Positions 23,250 to 33,024 of a stretch of DNA of 64,000 bases are shown here, one piece after another; the first letter of the stretch is position 1, and each line of letters begins with the position of its first letter. Under the pieces are notes generated by a model. That model was not told the origin of the DNA and did not search any database. It was given only the letters and a program-made list of their open reading frames with translations. The stretch lies in the NCBI RefSeq assembly GCF_900177515.1, contig NZ_FXAK01000010.1, positions 1 to 64,000 of the forward strand, read 5' to 3'. The DNA is from Azospirillum oryzae (GTDB lineage Bacteria > Pseudomonadota > Alphaproteobacteria > Azospirillales > Azospirillaceae). The translations under genes and the position numbers were made by a program.

Positions 23250-24608
23250 CTATTCAGGCGATGCAGCCAGAGCCGCGGAACGAAATTCTCCAGCATTTTC
23301 AACACCGTTGAAGTACCAGTTCAGCGCCACCGCCGTCAGGGTGCCGAGCAGGATGCCGCTGTGCAGCAGCGGCGACAGGAAGGCCGGCATCTGCGAGAAG
23401 AACTTGTCCGACACCAGCGGGATCAGCCCGACGCCGACGCTGACCGCCACGACGATCAGGTTCTCGCGCCGGTTGGCGAAATCGACCTGCGACAGGATCT
23501 TCACGCCGGTCGCCGCCACCATGCCGAACATCACCAGCCCGGCCCCGCCCAGCACGAAGGCCGGCACCGACGCCACCACATGGGCCAGCTTCGGCAGCAG
23601 CCCCAGCAGAAGCAGGATCAGCCCGCCCGCAGCGCAGACCCAGCGGCTGCGCACCCCCGTCACCCCAACCAGCCCAACATTCTGCGAGAAGGAGGTGTAG
23701 GGAAAGGTGTTGAAGACGCCGCCGATCAGCGTGCCCAGCCCGTCGGTGCGCAGGCCGCGGACCAGATCCTCCCGGCTCACCGGGCGGCCGACCATGTCGC
23801 CTACCGCCAGGAACATGCCGGTCGACTCGATCATCACCACGATCATCACCAGCGACATGGTCAGGATGGCGACCGGATCGAACACCGGCATCCCGAACTG
23901 GAACGGCTGCACCGCCGCCACCCAAGGCGCCTCCGCCAGCCCTTTGAAGTCGACCATGCCCAGCGCCATCGCCAGCGCCATGCCGGCCACCAGCCCAAGA
24001 AGAACCGCGACGTTGCGGACGAACCCGCGGCCATGCTTCATCAGCGCCAGGATCACCAGCAGCACGAAGGCCGCCACGCCCAGAAAGGCCGGATCGCCGA
24101 AACGCGGGTTGCCGACCCCGCCGCCGGCCCAGCCCACCCCGACCCGCATCAGCGAGATGCCGATGATGGCGATGACGCTGCCGGTCACCACCGGCGGGAA
24201 CAGCGGCAGCAGACGGCCGACCAGCGGCGCCGCCAGGATGGCGAAGATGCCCGACCCGATCACCGCGCCATAGATCCCCAGCAGACCCAGCGACGGGTTG
24301 GTCGCCATCGCCACCATGGGACCTACGGCGGCGAAGGTGACGCCCATCATCACCGGCAGGCGGATGCCGAAGCGCCAGACCCCCACCGCCTGGATCAGCG
24401 TGACCACGCCGCAGGCGAACAGATCGGCGTTGATCAGCATGGCGATCTGATCCTTCGGCAGCTTCAGCGCCCCGCCGACGATCAGCGGCACCGCGATGGC
24501 CCCGGCATACATCACCAGCACATGCTGCAGCCCCAGCGCCAGCAGCCGCCAGGGCGGCAGGATCTCGTCGACGGGATGGACGTCAGGAGTGGTGGCGGCG
24601 CTTGTCAT
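23250..24608 (-). CDS. NCS2 family nucleobase:cation symporter (xanthine/uracil type)
   Basis: A 452-residue inner-membrane permease with about 12-14 hydrophobic segments, starting MTSAATTPDVHPVDEILPPW. GLQHVLVMYAGAIAVPLIVG opens the family domain. The NCS2 signature QNVGLVGVTGVRSRWV is present about two thirds along, in the form usual for xanthine/urate rather than uracil carriers, and MIESTGMFLAVGDMVGRP precedes it. ATG at 24608 is chosen for family fit with AAGG upstream; in-frame starts at 24650 and 24710 are possible. Its 3' end is the chromosomal neighbour of the prophage edge. Confidence 0.9.
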   Translation of the reverse strand: MTSAATTPDVHPVDEILPPWRLLALGLQHVLVMYAGAIAVPLIVGGALKLPKDQIAMLINADLFACGVVTLIQAVGVWRFGIRLPVMMGVTFAAVGPMVAMATNPSLGLLGIYGAVIGSGIFAILAAPLVGRLLPLFPPVVTGSVIAIIGISLMRVGVGWAGGGVGNPRFGDPAFLGVAAFVLLVILALMKHGRGFVRNVAVLLGLVAGMALAMALGMVDFKGLAEAPWVAAVQPFQFGMPVFDPVAILTMSLVMIVVMIESTGMFLAVGDMVGRPVSREDLVRGLRTDGLGTLIGGVFNTFPYTSFSQNVGLVGVTGVRSRWVCAAGGLILLLLGLLPKLAHVVASVPAFVLGGAGLVMFGMVAATGVKILSQVDFANRRENLIVVAVSVGVGLIPLVSDKFFSQMPAFLSPLLHSGILLGTLTAVALNWYFNGVENAGEFRSAALAASPE

Positions 24609-24878
24609 GGCGGAAGCCTTGCTGTCCGGTGAATCGGCTTCGTTCTGCATGGGGCGTGCCGCTCCGCCCCGCGGCGGATTCCAGTCCCGGGCCCGTCCGA
24701 TCCTGCACAATGTCTGGGCACACTTCGGCGCCCCCTGCCCGCGGAGGTGGCAAATCCCACGCGGTTTTTTGCCGCGCCCGGCTGGAGACCCCGATGCTGA
24801 CTGCTTTATTCTTTAACGATCGGTGCGTACAGTCGCTGTTGCCTACCCCTTTCGCGCAACCCAAAGCCGAGCGTCGCG

Positions 24879-25217
24879 ATGAGCAAGTCGATCGAGGGTG
24901 TATCCAACTGGATGCACATGTTCCGCTGGATCGTGAAGCTGATCCGCGACGAATATGGGGTCGACGAGGCTCTGCTGACCCGCAATGCGACCCTGGAGAC
25001 CGACATCCAGCTGTCGATCGATCAGGTCGAACAGGTTCTGGAATACATCTCCGAAAGCTTCGCCATCCGCTTTCCCGAAGGAACGCTGGACGAGCTGGTG
25101 AAGCTGGAGGAACTCTGCCTGCTGGCGAGCTGGATCAAGGGTTATTACAAGCGCCCCGAATTCATCTCCGACGCCTTCGAGGCCCGCTGCCGCAGCATCA
25201 ACCAGATCGCAGCCTGA
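24879..25217 (+). CDS. Acyl-carrier-protein-like small protein
   Basis: A 112-residue protein starting MSKSIEGVSNWMHMFRWIVK. The central part, TLETDIQLSIDQVEQVLEYI followed by SESFAIRFPEG, has the helix pattern of acyl carrier proteins and of DUF1493-type relatives. The usual Asp-Ser-Leu phosphopantetheine site is not evident; a Ser in QLSID is offset by one position, so carrier activity is uncertain. It ends two bases before the GH1 glycosidase gene and probably shares its mRNA. The start has no strong ribosome binding site. Confidence 0.6.
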   Translation: MSKSIEGVSNWMHMFRWIVKLIRDEYGVDEALLTRNATLETDIQLSIDQVEQVLEYISESFAIRFPEGTLDELVKLEELCLLASWIKGYYKRPEFISDAFEARCRSINQIAA

Positions 25218-25219
25218 CC

Positions 25220-26551
<1,332 letters not shown>

Positions 26552-26559
26552 CCCTCATA

Positions 26560-26620
26560 CGGAATGGTTCCGTCATACGTCACCGTAACGCTTGACGGAA
26601 CCATTCCGCTTTCCTAGGTT
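26560..26620 (+). promoter_or_regulatory. higBA promoter with large inverted repeat operator
   Basis: CGGAATGGTTCCGTCA (26560-26575) and its exact complement TGACGGAACCATTCCG (26593-26608) form a 16-base inverted repeat with a 17-base spacer. A promoter TTGACG-N17-TAGGTT (26592-26620) overlaps the right arm. This is the expected place for HigA autorepression. Transcription would begin within a base or two of the GTG start of higB, suggesting a leaderless mRNA. As RNA, the repeat could also end the upstream glycosidase transcript. Confidence 0.65.
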
Positions 26621-26627
26621 TATCGCA

Positions 26628-26912
26628 GTGATCAAGTCCTTCGCCGACAAGCGGACCGTGGCGCTGTTCCTCGGCAGGCCGATCAAGGGAGTTCCTTCCG
26701 ACGTTGCGCTGCGTGCCCATCGCAAGCTGGTCATGATCGACAAGTCGGCTCTGCTGGAAGATCTGCGCAATCCGCCGGGCAACAAGCTGGAATCGCTGGA
26801 CGGTGACCGTGCCGGCCAACACAGCATCCGCGTCAACAAGCAATGGCGCATCTGTCTGACATGGGTCGACGGCGACGCCTATGATGTCGAGTTCTGCGAT
26901 TATCACGACTGA
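26628..26912 (+). CDS. higB: HigB-type toxin (RelE family ribonuclease)
   Basis: A 94-residue toxin that cleaves mRNA on ribosomes. The GTG at 26628 gives the standard start VIKSFADKRTVALFLG. Family features include ALRAHRKLVMIDKSALLEDL, RNPPGNKLESLDGDR, the HSIRVNKQWRICLTW strand region and the end VEFCDYHD, with the catalytic-region Arg residues in HSIRVNKQWRI. Toxin before antitoxin is the normal HigBA order. The gap to higA is 10 bases. Confidence 0.93.
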   Translation: MIKSFADKRTVALFLGRPIKGVPSDVALRAHRKLVMIDKSALLEDLRNPPGNKLESLDGDRAGQHSIRVNKQWRICLTWVDGDAYDVEFCDYHD

Positions 26913-26922
26913 GAGGATCGAC

Positions 26923-27285
26923 ATGACCATCCGCCGCGAAGAACTTGAGGCCGAATATCCGGACCTGTCGGATGTCGTCGATTCCGCCGCCGTCCCCTTC
27001 ACGCCCGTTCATCCCGGAGAAATCCTGCGGGAGGAATTCCTGGAACCGAAGGGGATTTCCGCCTACCGCCTTGCCAAGGACATCGGCGTTCCCCTGACCA
27101 GGATCACGGCGATCCTGGAAGGCAAGCGTGCCATCACCGCCGACACTGCCTTGCGCCTTTCGCGCTACTTCCGCATGTCCGAAGGATTTTGGGCCAATTT
27201 GCAAGCCCATTACGACATCGAGGTCGCCAAGCGCGCGCTCGGCGACCGGCTCGATACCGAAGTGAAAGCTATGGAAGCCGCCTGA
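26923..27285 (+). CDS. higA: HigA-type antitoxin, HTH regulator
   Basis: A 120-residue antitoxin that binds HigB and represses the operon. The HTH lies in GISAYRLAKDIGVPLTRITA, followed by EGKRAITADTALRLSRYFRM and FWANLQAHYDIEVAK, all characteristic of HigA/VapI proteins. The preferred ATG at 26923 has AGAGG 7 bases upstream. The N-terminal extension MTIRREELEAEYPDLSDVVD is acidic and longer than in minimal HigA. The inverted repeat upstream of higB is its likely operator. Confidence 0.93.
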   Translation: MTIRREELEAEYPDLSDVVDSAAVPFTPVHPGEILREEFLEPKGISAYRLAKDIGVPLTRITAILEGKRAITADTALRLSRYFRMSEGFWANLQAHYDIEVAKRALGDRLDTEVKAMEAA

Positions 27286-27300
27286 GGGCGATCCATCCCG

Positions 27301-27885
27301 TCAGCGCCGCCGCACCTCCGCGCAGACGCCCTCCGCCCCGTCCGGTGCCTCCACCAGCACGGCCGCGTCGCGCAGAAGCAGGCTGTGGCCGGCGGGAACC
27401 GTCAGCGCCACCCCACCGTCCGGGATGACAGTCAGCGTTCCGGCCAGCGCATGGACCAGCAGCACGTCGCCGGCGGCGCGATGGGCAGGACTTCCCGCCA
27501 GCAGGGTGAGCGTGCCGGTCGCCGATGCGCGGTCCAGCATCAGGTTCACGTCGCGGATCGGGCCGGCGGTCGGCTCACACCAGACTGGTGCCTCGCCGGG
27601 GAAGGCGAAGGCGGGCTCCAGGCGGCGGCGTTCGACTGGCACGGCGCCATCGACCGACAGGCGCATGCCGTCGCCCTCCACCACCGCGATCAGCCGGTCA
27701 TAGCCGGGAAAGGCGGAGAAGGGGCCGGGTTCGATCACGTCGGCGATGCTGACGCGCCAGACGAAGCGGCCGTCGGCGACCGGCTCCACCGCCAGTTCGG
27801 TGGTGACGCCGCCGCCATTCTTCCAGGGAACGCGGCGATGGTCGGCCGGGGTCAGGCGCGTGATGGACGGGTCTTTGGACTGCAA
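27301..27885 (-). CDS. HutD family protein
   Basis: A 194-residue cupin-like protein with the family start RLTPADHRRVPWKNGGGVTT and the motif VSIADVIEPGPFSAFPGYDR. The latter is characteristic of HutD/Ves proteins. In many bacteria HutD accompanies histidine utilisation genes and may limit toxic over-induction; no hut genes are seen here. It converges on higA, with a 15-base gap. The ATG at 27885 fits the family length. Confidence 0.88.
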   Translation of the reverse strand: MQSKDPSITRLTPADHRRVPWKNGGGVTTELAVEPVADGRFVWRVSIADVIEPGPFSAFPGYDRLIAVVEGDGMRLSVDGAVPVERRRLEPAFAFPGEAPVWCEPTAGPIRDVNLMLDRASATGTLTLLAGSPAHRAAGDVLLVHALAGTLTVIPDGGVALTVPAGHSLLLRDAAVLVEAPDGAEGVCAEVRRR

Positions 27886-27943
27886 GGGTCTGCTCCGGAA
27901 CGGATCGGCTCCGCCCGGTCATAGCACAGCCGACAGCCCGGCT

Positions 27944-28642
27944 TCACACGAACAGGCTGAAGCTGCCCATCAGCTTCTGCGTGCCGGTCTGGCCGGTGGG
28001 GATGGAGTTCATGCTGCTGATGGCCTGATTCAGCCCGTCGAGCGTCGCCTGCTGGCCGGTCGACAGCGTCAGGCCGGTGTCGCCCTTGGCCGGCTGCTTG
28101 GCCACGGTGTCGTAGTCCTGGCTGTAATTGCCCATCACCAGCTGCATGGCGTAGTTCTTCGGGTCCTTGTCGGACTGGCCCTTGTCGCGGGTGACGCGCA
28201 GGGTGTAGTCGCCCTTGTCGACCGTCAGGTTGCCGGCCTGCAGCTTCTTGAAGGCGGTGTAATTGTCGCCGGCCTTCGGGTCGCTGTCGGCCATCACCCG
28301 GCCAAGCCGGTTCATCAGCTGGACATGCACGCCGTCGTCGCCGACCTGGCCCATGGTCAGTTCGCCCTTGGTGACGACCTTGAACTTGTAGAAATCGACC
28401 TTGTCGTTCGCGGCCAGCGTGCTGGCGACGTTCAGGCGGGTGGTGTTCTTGGAAATCACGCCGATGTCGGTCGCGCCGGCATTGGTGTTCAGCGCCGACT
28501 TGTTCACCGTCTTGGAATATTCCTTGACGTCGCCGACCGCCTGGTTGCTCTGCGACTTCTTGATCGCCTCGACCGCATTGTTGATCGAGGCGTTGAGGCT
28601 GGACACCAGGGAGTTGACGCTTGAGAGAGCATCATCCGCCAT
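27944..28642 (-). CDS. PPC-like domain protein of unknown function
   Basis: A 232-residue protein starting MADDALSSVNSLVSSLNASI. The N-terminal 45 residues are a polar, Ser/Asn-rich helix resembling flagellin- or hook-associated starts. Residues about 75-170 resemble the pre-peptidase C-terminal beta-sandwich (KVDFYKFKVVTKGEL, VQLMNRLGRVMADSD, GDYTLRVTRD). No signal peptide is seen. GAAGGA upstream supports the ATG. The domain call is a visual match, and no function is assigned. Confidence 0.6.
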   Translation of the reverse strand: MADDALSSVNSLVSSLNASINNAVEAIKKSQSNQAVGDVKEYSKTVNKSALNTNAGATDIGVISKNTTRLNVASTLAANDKVDFYKFKVVTKGELTMGQVGDDGVHVQLMNRLGRVMADSDPKAGDNYTAFKKLQAGNLTVDKGDYTLRVTRDKGQSDKDPKNYAMQLVMGNYSQDYDTVAKQPAKGDTGLTLSTGQQATLDGLNQAISSMNSIPTGQTGTQKLMGSFSLFV

Positions 28643-28881
28643 GATCAGTCATCCTTCTTCCGATCCGATCCCCACGCCCGAAACCAAGTCCGAAAACCCG
28701 ATCCGAACGCCGTTCGAGGAGCACCAAACAAGAGGTACGGCCGGCTGAGCCGTAACCCGGACACGTCTGCCCTAAGGGAGTATACGACAACAGCCGGCGG
28801 AACATAGGCAGGATTCGTGATTTTTTTGGTCGAAAGCTGGGATGCGGGACCTGCACGCCATGGTCGGCGGCCCCATCCGGC

Positions 28882-29058
28882 TCAGGACCGCGGCTTTTCC
28901 CCGTTACTTGACAGCGACTCGGCGCGGGTGTTTCCGGCCGTCGTGGCAAGGCCGGCCGGCCGCGGGGACGACTCGGCGGCCCCCGATACGGCAGAGTCTT
29001 CGGCGATCGGGCAGTGGGGCGGCTGGGTGGGGCCGGTAACGACATCGAAATCGAACAT
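28882..29058 (-). CDS. Small unannotated protein, 58 aa
   Basis: A 58-residue frame starting MFDFDVVTGPTQPPHCPIAE and ending SNGEKPRS. GAGAGG lies 6 bases before the ATG at 29058, an unusually good ribosome binding site, and nearly all third codon positions are G or C, as in true genes here. It has no hydrophobic segment, one Cys and a Ser/Ala/Pro-rich body. Function unknown. It stands alone between the PPC-like gene and yihY in an otherwise empty 700-base stretch. Confidence 0.5.
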   Translation of the reverse strand: MFDFDVVTGPTQPPHCPIAEDSAVSGAAESSPRPAGLATTAGNTRAESLSSNGEKPRS

Positions 29059-29154
29059 GACAACCTCTCTTCGCGGATGGTGAGGCCGTCCGGGTCGCCC
29101 GTGTTCGGATTTTCAGGATGTGAGGCCCATCAAAGGCCGGGGTCACAAACACGA

Positions 29155-29183
29155 AAGCCGCCGCGGGTCGGTCCGGGCGGCTT
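29155..29183 (-). terminator. Possible terminator after yihY-like gene
   Basis: AAGCCGCC (29155-29162) pairs with GGCGGCTT (29176-29183). On the minus strand the stem is followed by TTTCG then GTGTTTG, a poor U-tract. It lies about 170 bases after the YihY stop codon; the rest of 29,059-29,351 shows no gene. Confidence 0.35.
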
Positions 29184-29351
29184 CGGGAGTGAGCGACAGA
29201 TGCGCGTTCCTAGGCCGCCGAACGAAACCAGCGGCCAAAATATCGGGAACGTCCTGAGGACGCGATGGAAAGCATCTGTTGCATGGGGCGACCATAGCGC
29301 GCGGTTGCCGCCCTGCCAAGAAGGATTTTGGCCAAGTGGGATGCTTGCCGG

Positions 29352-30395
29352 TCAGCCGGCCTTCCGCTCGCCCACCGTGTCGGCGACATAGGCGTCGCGC
29401 CGGCCCATCGGGCGGGAGGGCTGGCCGTCGCGGTCGGTGGTGTCGCGGGCGGTCTGGTGCTCGATCTCCGCGTTCAGCTCCGCCCCCATCAGCACGACAT
29501 AGGAGGTCAGGTTGAACCACAGCAGCAGGATCACGACGGCGCCGACCGACCCGTAGGTCTCGTTGTAGCTGCCGAAATTCGACACATAGATCGAGAAGCC
29601 CAGCGACCCCAGCAGCCAGACCGCGGTCGCCACCGCCGATCCCCAGGTGACCCAGCGCCATTGCGGCTCGCGCCGGTCGGGGGCGTAGCGGTAGAAGACG
29701 GCCAGCGCCAGCATGATCGTCACCGCCAGGATCGGCCAGCGGGCGAGGCTGGCGATCCAGCCGATCGGGGTGTCCTGCAGCCCGACGATGGCGATGGCGG
29801 CCGGCACGGCGACGATCATCACAATGGCGAGGATGACGAACAGCAGCCCCGCCACCGTCAGCCCCATCGACAGCGCCGCCAGCATGATGAAACCGCGCGT
29901 CTCCTTCTCGCCATAGGCGATGTTCAGCGCCGTCACCAGCGAGTTGGTGCCGCGCGACGCGCTCCACAATGTCAGCAGCAGGCCGAAGATCAGGCCGAAG
30001 CCCAGCCCCTGCGACGGGGCGGTCGCCACCTTGCGCGCCTGATCGCTGACGATGGACAGCGCTTCCGGCGGCAGCAGGCTGCCCAGCTGGTTCAGCTGGC
30101 TCTCGATCATCGACGGGTCGGCGACGAGGCCGTAGATCGACACCAGCGCCGCGACGGCGGGGAAGATGGCGAGCAGCGCGTAATAGGCGACGCCGGCCGC
30201 CAGCATCGACACGTTGTCCTTGCTCTGCTCGTCCCACACCCGCAGCAGGATGTCCTTCCAGCCGCGCTTGGGGATGTCCGACGGGCTGTCCGCCGACCGG
30301 CCACGGCCGCCGCCCCCGCCGTTGCCGTCATTCGCGGCGCGCCCGTCCGCGCGGTTGCGGTGCTCGTAGTAATGGCGTCGGCTCAGCCCCAGCAT
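29352..30395 (-). CDS. YihY/virulence factor BrkB family membrane protein
   Basis: A 347-residue inner-membrane protein. After a Gly/Arg-rich N-terminus, about six hydrophobic segments follow. Family motifs are NVSMLAAGVAYYALLAIFPA, GFIMLAALSMG and the C-terminal YNETYGSVGAVVILLLWFNL. The biochemical role of the family is unsettled. ATG at 30395 is chosen because it lies 13 bases after the stop of the DUF3618 gene and has GAGGGGGG upstream. The hydrophilic tail includes several Arg/Asp pairs. Confidence 0.9.
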   Translation of the reverse strand: MLGLSRRHYYEHRNRADGRAANDGNGGGGGRGRSADSPSDIPKRGWKDILLRVWDEQSKDNVSMLAAGVAYYALLAIFPAVAALVSIYGLVADPSMIESQLNQLGSLLPPEALSIVSDQARKVATAPSQGLGFGLIFGLLLTLWSASRGTNSLVTALNIAYGEKETRGFIMLAALSMGLTVAGLLFVILAIVMIVAVPAAIAIVGLQDTPIGWIASLARWPILAVTIMLALAVFYRYAPDRREPQWRWVTWGSAVATAVWLLGSLGFSIYVSNFGSYNETYGSVGAVVILLLWFNLTSYVVLMGAELNAEIEHQTARDTTDRDGQPSRPMGRRDAYVADTVGERKAG

Positions 30396-30408
30396 GCCCC
30401 CGCCCCCC

Positions 30409-31260
30409 TCAGACCACGGCTTCGCGCAGGGCGCCGACGCGATGGCGCGCCGTTTCGATGGCGTGGAACTGTGCGCCGATGACGACCTGCAGATGGTCGT
30501 CCGGCGTGTCGCGCAGGGCATCGCGGAACAGCGACAGCGTGCCGTCCAGCCCGCCTTCCAGCCGGGCCAGCAGATCGCCGCGGGCGCCCGGCCCGCCGGC
30601 CCCGGCCATCACGCTGCGGGCGCTGGCCTCGGCCAGTCCATGCATCGGCGACCAGACGCGCGTGCCCTCGCCGGCGGTCTCGATCCAGCCGCCGCCGGTA
30701 CGCAGTTCGGCGTCCAGCGCCATGGCGCTGCGGTCGAGCTGGTCGGCCAGATCCTCCAGCCGGGCGGACAGCGTCGTGTCGGCGATGGTCATGTCGGCGC
30801 GGCGGAAAGCCTCGGCGCCGTCGCGGCAGGCGGCGATCAGGTCGGTCAGCAGATGGCGGCTGCGCGGGTCCAGGTGGCGGCCATGGGGGTCGTAATCGTC
30901 GAATTCGGTGGCCGATTCCGGCGTGCGGGCGACCGCAACGGCAAGCCAGAGGGCGCCGACGCCCATCAGCGCCACGGGGATCGGGTTGGCGCGCACCGCG
31001 CGGGCGATGCGGCCGGACAGGCCGTCGCCGCCGCCCTGGATCACGTCGCGCACCACCTGCACCACACCGCCGGACATCTGGCCGGGCGACAGGCGGAACT
31101 CGATCTCGTCGATCACCGAGTCCATGCGGGCGCGGATCGACTGGATCTCGTGCTCGATCTCTTCCGGCCGGCGGCCCTGGGGGGAGGTGGCTGTGGCGGC
31201 CGCATCGGAGTGAGCGGCGGACGGAGCGGCGGACGGAATGGCGTCGTTGTGATGGGTCAT
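30409..31260 (-). CDS. DUF3618 protein with DUF2383-like helical domain
   Basis: A 283-residue protein. The DUF3618 motif RRPEEIEHEIQSIRARMDSV lies at about residues 30-50, followed by a hydrophobic segment near 97-113 (PIPVALMGVGALWLAVAVA). The C-terminal part (about 125-283) is a helical bundle resembling PA2169/DUF2383 four-helix domains, with LLTDLIAACRDGAEAFRRA and its Glu/His-rich helices. It precedes the YihY gene, as often seen with envelope-stress genes. The function is unknown. Confidence 0.8.
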   Translation of the reverse strand: MTHHNDAIPSAAPSAAHSDAAATATSPQGRRPEEIEHEIQSIRARMDSVIDEIEFRLSPGQMSGGVVQVVRDVIQGGGDGLSGRIARAVRANPIPVALMGVGALWLAVAVARTPESATEFDDYDPHGRHLDPRSRHLLTDLIAACRDGAEAFRRADMTIADTTLSARLEDLADQLDRSAMALDAELRTGGGWIETAGEGTRVWSPMHGLAEASARSVMAGAGGPGARGDLLARLEGGLDGTLSLFRDALRDTPDDHLQVVIGAQFHAIETARHRVGALREAVV

Positions 31261-31345
31261 GCCGGGCGTCTCCTGTGGGGGCTGCCGGCTTGCAACACCA
31301 GGAGACGCCGATTGTTCCGGCCGCGCCGGCCCGGAACCCGCCCGA

Positions 31346-31990
31346 TCAGGTCACATGCTGGGCGAAAGCCATGACCTCCATGCTGCCCTGCCAGATCATG
31401 CGGACGGCGACATAGACGATGACCACCAGCCCCAGATAGGCGATCCAGTGGAAGCGGTTCAGCAGCCGCGCGATCACCGTCGCCGCCGCGCCCATCAGCG
31501 CCACCGACAGCAGCAGGCCGATGGCCAGCACCCACAGATGCTCGCGCGCCGCACCCGCCACCGCCAGCACATTGTCGAGCGACATCGACACGTCGGCGAT
31601 GATGACCTGCCGGATGGCCGCGCTCACCGGCTTGCCGCCCCCGGCGGGAACAGCGGCGGCATCGTCATCCTCCTCGTCCATCAGGGCGGCGGCCTCTGCC
31701 TCCTCGCGCTGGCTGCGCAGCTCGCGGAACAGCTTCCAGCACACCCACAGCAGCAGCAATCCGCCGGCCAGCGTCAGCCCGATGATGTCCATCAGCCGGG
31801 TGGCCGCCAGCGCGAAGCCGATGCGCAGGACCACCGCGGCGGCGATGCCCCAGAAGATCACGCGTGCGCGTTTCTCGCGCGCCACCCCGGCGGCGGCCAT
31901 GCCGACGACGATGGCGTTGTCACCAGCCAGCACCAGGTCGATGAACACCACTTGGGCAAGCGCGATCAATTCCGGAATCAGCGAGTCCAC
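31346..31990 (-). CDS. TerC/YjbE family integral membrane protein
   Basis: A 214-residue protein with about 6-7 membrane spans. The two family motifs, each with conserved Asp residues in the membrane, are VFIDLVLAGDNAIVVGMAAA (about 15-34) and IIADVSMSLDNVLAVAGAA (about 130-148). An acidic cytoplasmic loop (MDEEDDDAAAVP) divides the two halves. TerC-family proteins are linked to metal, especially manganese, export or metalation of exported proteins. Confidence 0.9.
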   Translation of the reverse strand: MDSLIPELIALAQVVFIDLVLAGDNAIVVGMAAAGVAREKRARVIFWGIAAAVVLRIGFALAATRLMDIIGLTLAGGLLLLWVCWKLFRELRSQREEAEAAALMDEEDDDAAAVPAGGGKPVSAAIRQVIIADVSMSLDNVLAVAGAAREHLWVLAIGLLLSVALMGAAATVIARLLNRFHWIAYLGLVVIVYVAVRMIWQGSMEVMAFAQHVT

Positions 31991-32122
31991 GGTCTGTCCG
32001 TCGATTTTCAGTTGAGGAGATGCGGGCGGGGGAGGCCTGCCCTATAGCGCGTGAACACGCGGCGGCGCAACCTTGTCGCCCGGCGCATGTGGAAAAATGT
32101 CGCTTCACTGCGGCATTTCCAC

Positions 32123-32154
32123 AAAAAAGGCCGGACGGTCTCCCGCCCGGCCTT
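32123..32154 (-). terminator. Rho-independent terminator after hupE
   Basis: Read on the minus strand, AAGGCCGG pairs with CCGGCCTT (32154-32147 and 32134-32127), followed by a run of T ending at 32123. It lies about 30 bases after the HupE stop codon. This is one of the clearest terminators in the window. Confidence 0.85.
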
Positions 32155-32185
32155 CCTCATGAACTTGGGATCGCAAGGCTTCGGA

Positions 32186-32785
32186 TCAGGCCAGCGCGGC
32201 CAGCGCCACGCCACCCAAACTGATGGCGGCACCCAGGCCGCGCAGGGCGAGAGGCGCCCCCGTCCCGCGGGCGATGCCGCGCAGCGACAGGGCCGCGGCG
32301 ACGCCGGCGCCGTGCAGCAGCGCGGTGGCCAGCGCGAAGCCGAGGCCGTAGAGCAGCGGCTGCGCCGCCTCCGGCATCTCGGCGCCATGGGCGTGGCCGT
32401 GGAACAGGGCGAACGCCGCGACCACCGCCATCGACAGCGGCAGCGACAGGCGCGACTGTGCGGCGACCAGGGCGCCCAGCGCGATCACCGACCCGGCGAT
32501 CCCCAGCTCCACCGCCGGCAGCGCGATGCCGCTCATGCCCAGCAGCCCGCCGCCGATCATGGCGGTGACGAAGGCGGCCGGCAGCGCCCACAGGGCGGCA
32601 CCGCCGCGCTGCGCCGCCCACAGCCCGACCGCGACCATCGCCAGCAGATGGTCCCAGCCGCCGATCGGATGCAGGAAGCCATGGGCGAAGCCCGCGTCAT
32701 GGGCGCCGAAGGTGTGGGCGTCGGCGACCGCGGGCAGCACCAGCCCGGCCAGCAGCACCGCCGAGGCGAGGGGGAAACGTTTCAT
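32186..32785 (-). CDS. hupE: HupE/UreJ family protein, likely nickel transporter
   Basis: A 199-residue membrane protein with a signal-like start MKRFPLASAVLLAGLVLPAV. The metal-binding family motif HTFGAHDAGFAHGFLHPIGG, followed by WDHLLAMVAVGLWA, is present, and a second His region FALFHGHAHGAEMPEA is in the middle. About six spans are predicted. HupE/UreJ proteins import nickel for hydrogenase or urease, which agrees with the divergent hydrogenase accessory genes to the right. Confidence 0.93.
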   Translation of the reverse strand: MKRFPLASAVLLAGLVLPAVADAHTFGAHDAGFAHGFLHPIGGWDHLLAMVAVGLWAAQRGGAALWALPAAFVTAMIGGGLLGMSGIALPAVELGIAGSVIALGALVAAQSRLSLPLSMAVVAAFALFHGHAHGAEMPEAAQPLLYGLGFALATALLHGAGVAAALSLRGIARGTGAPLALRGLGAAISLGGVALAALA

Positions 32786-33024
32786 TGACCAGCATCCTCT
32801 GATGTCGTGTCGCGCCCATGGAATTTCGCCGCCCGGAATCTCCGGCCCGACGCATCGGAGCCCGGCGGTGTGGCGCTGTCGGGGCGAAGTGTAGCAGAAA
32901 GCATCAGCCCGGCCATGGCCGAGAGGGGGGCTCCACCCCGCCGGATCTACGTCTTTTGACGCAGGTCAATGAGTTGCACCCCCGATCCGTCACCATGCGC
33001 TGCCCGATGCCACAGGAATCCCCG

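Noticed and set aside
24765..24785. CGCGG-TTTTTTG-CCGCG as a terminator or riboswitch
   Set aside because: The stem is only 5 bp with the T-run in the loop, so it does not form an intrinsic terminator, and no riboswitch fold could be drawn.
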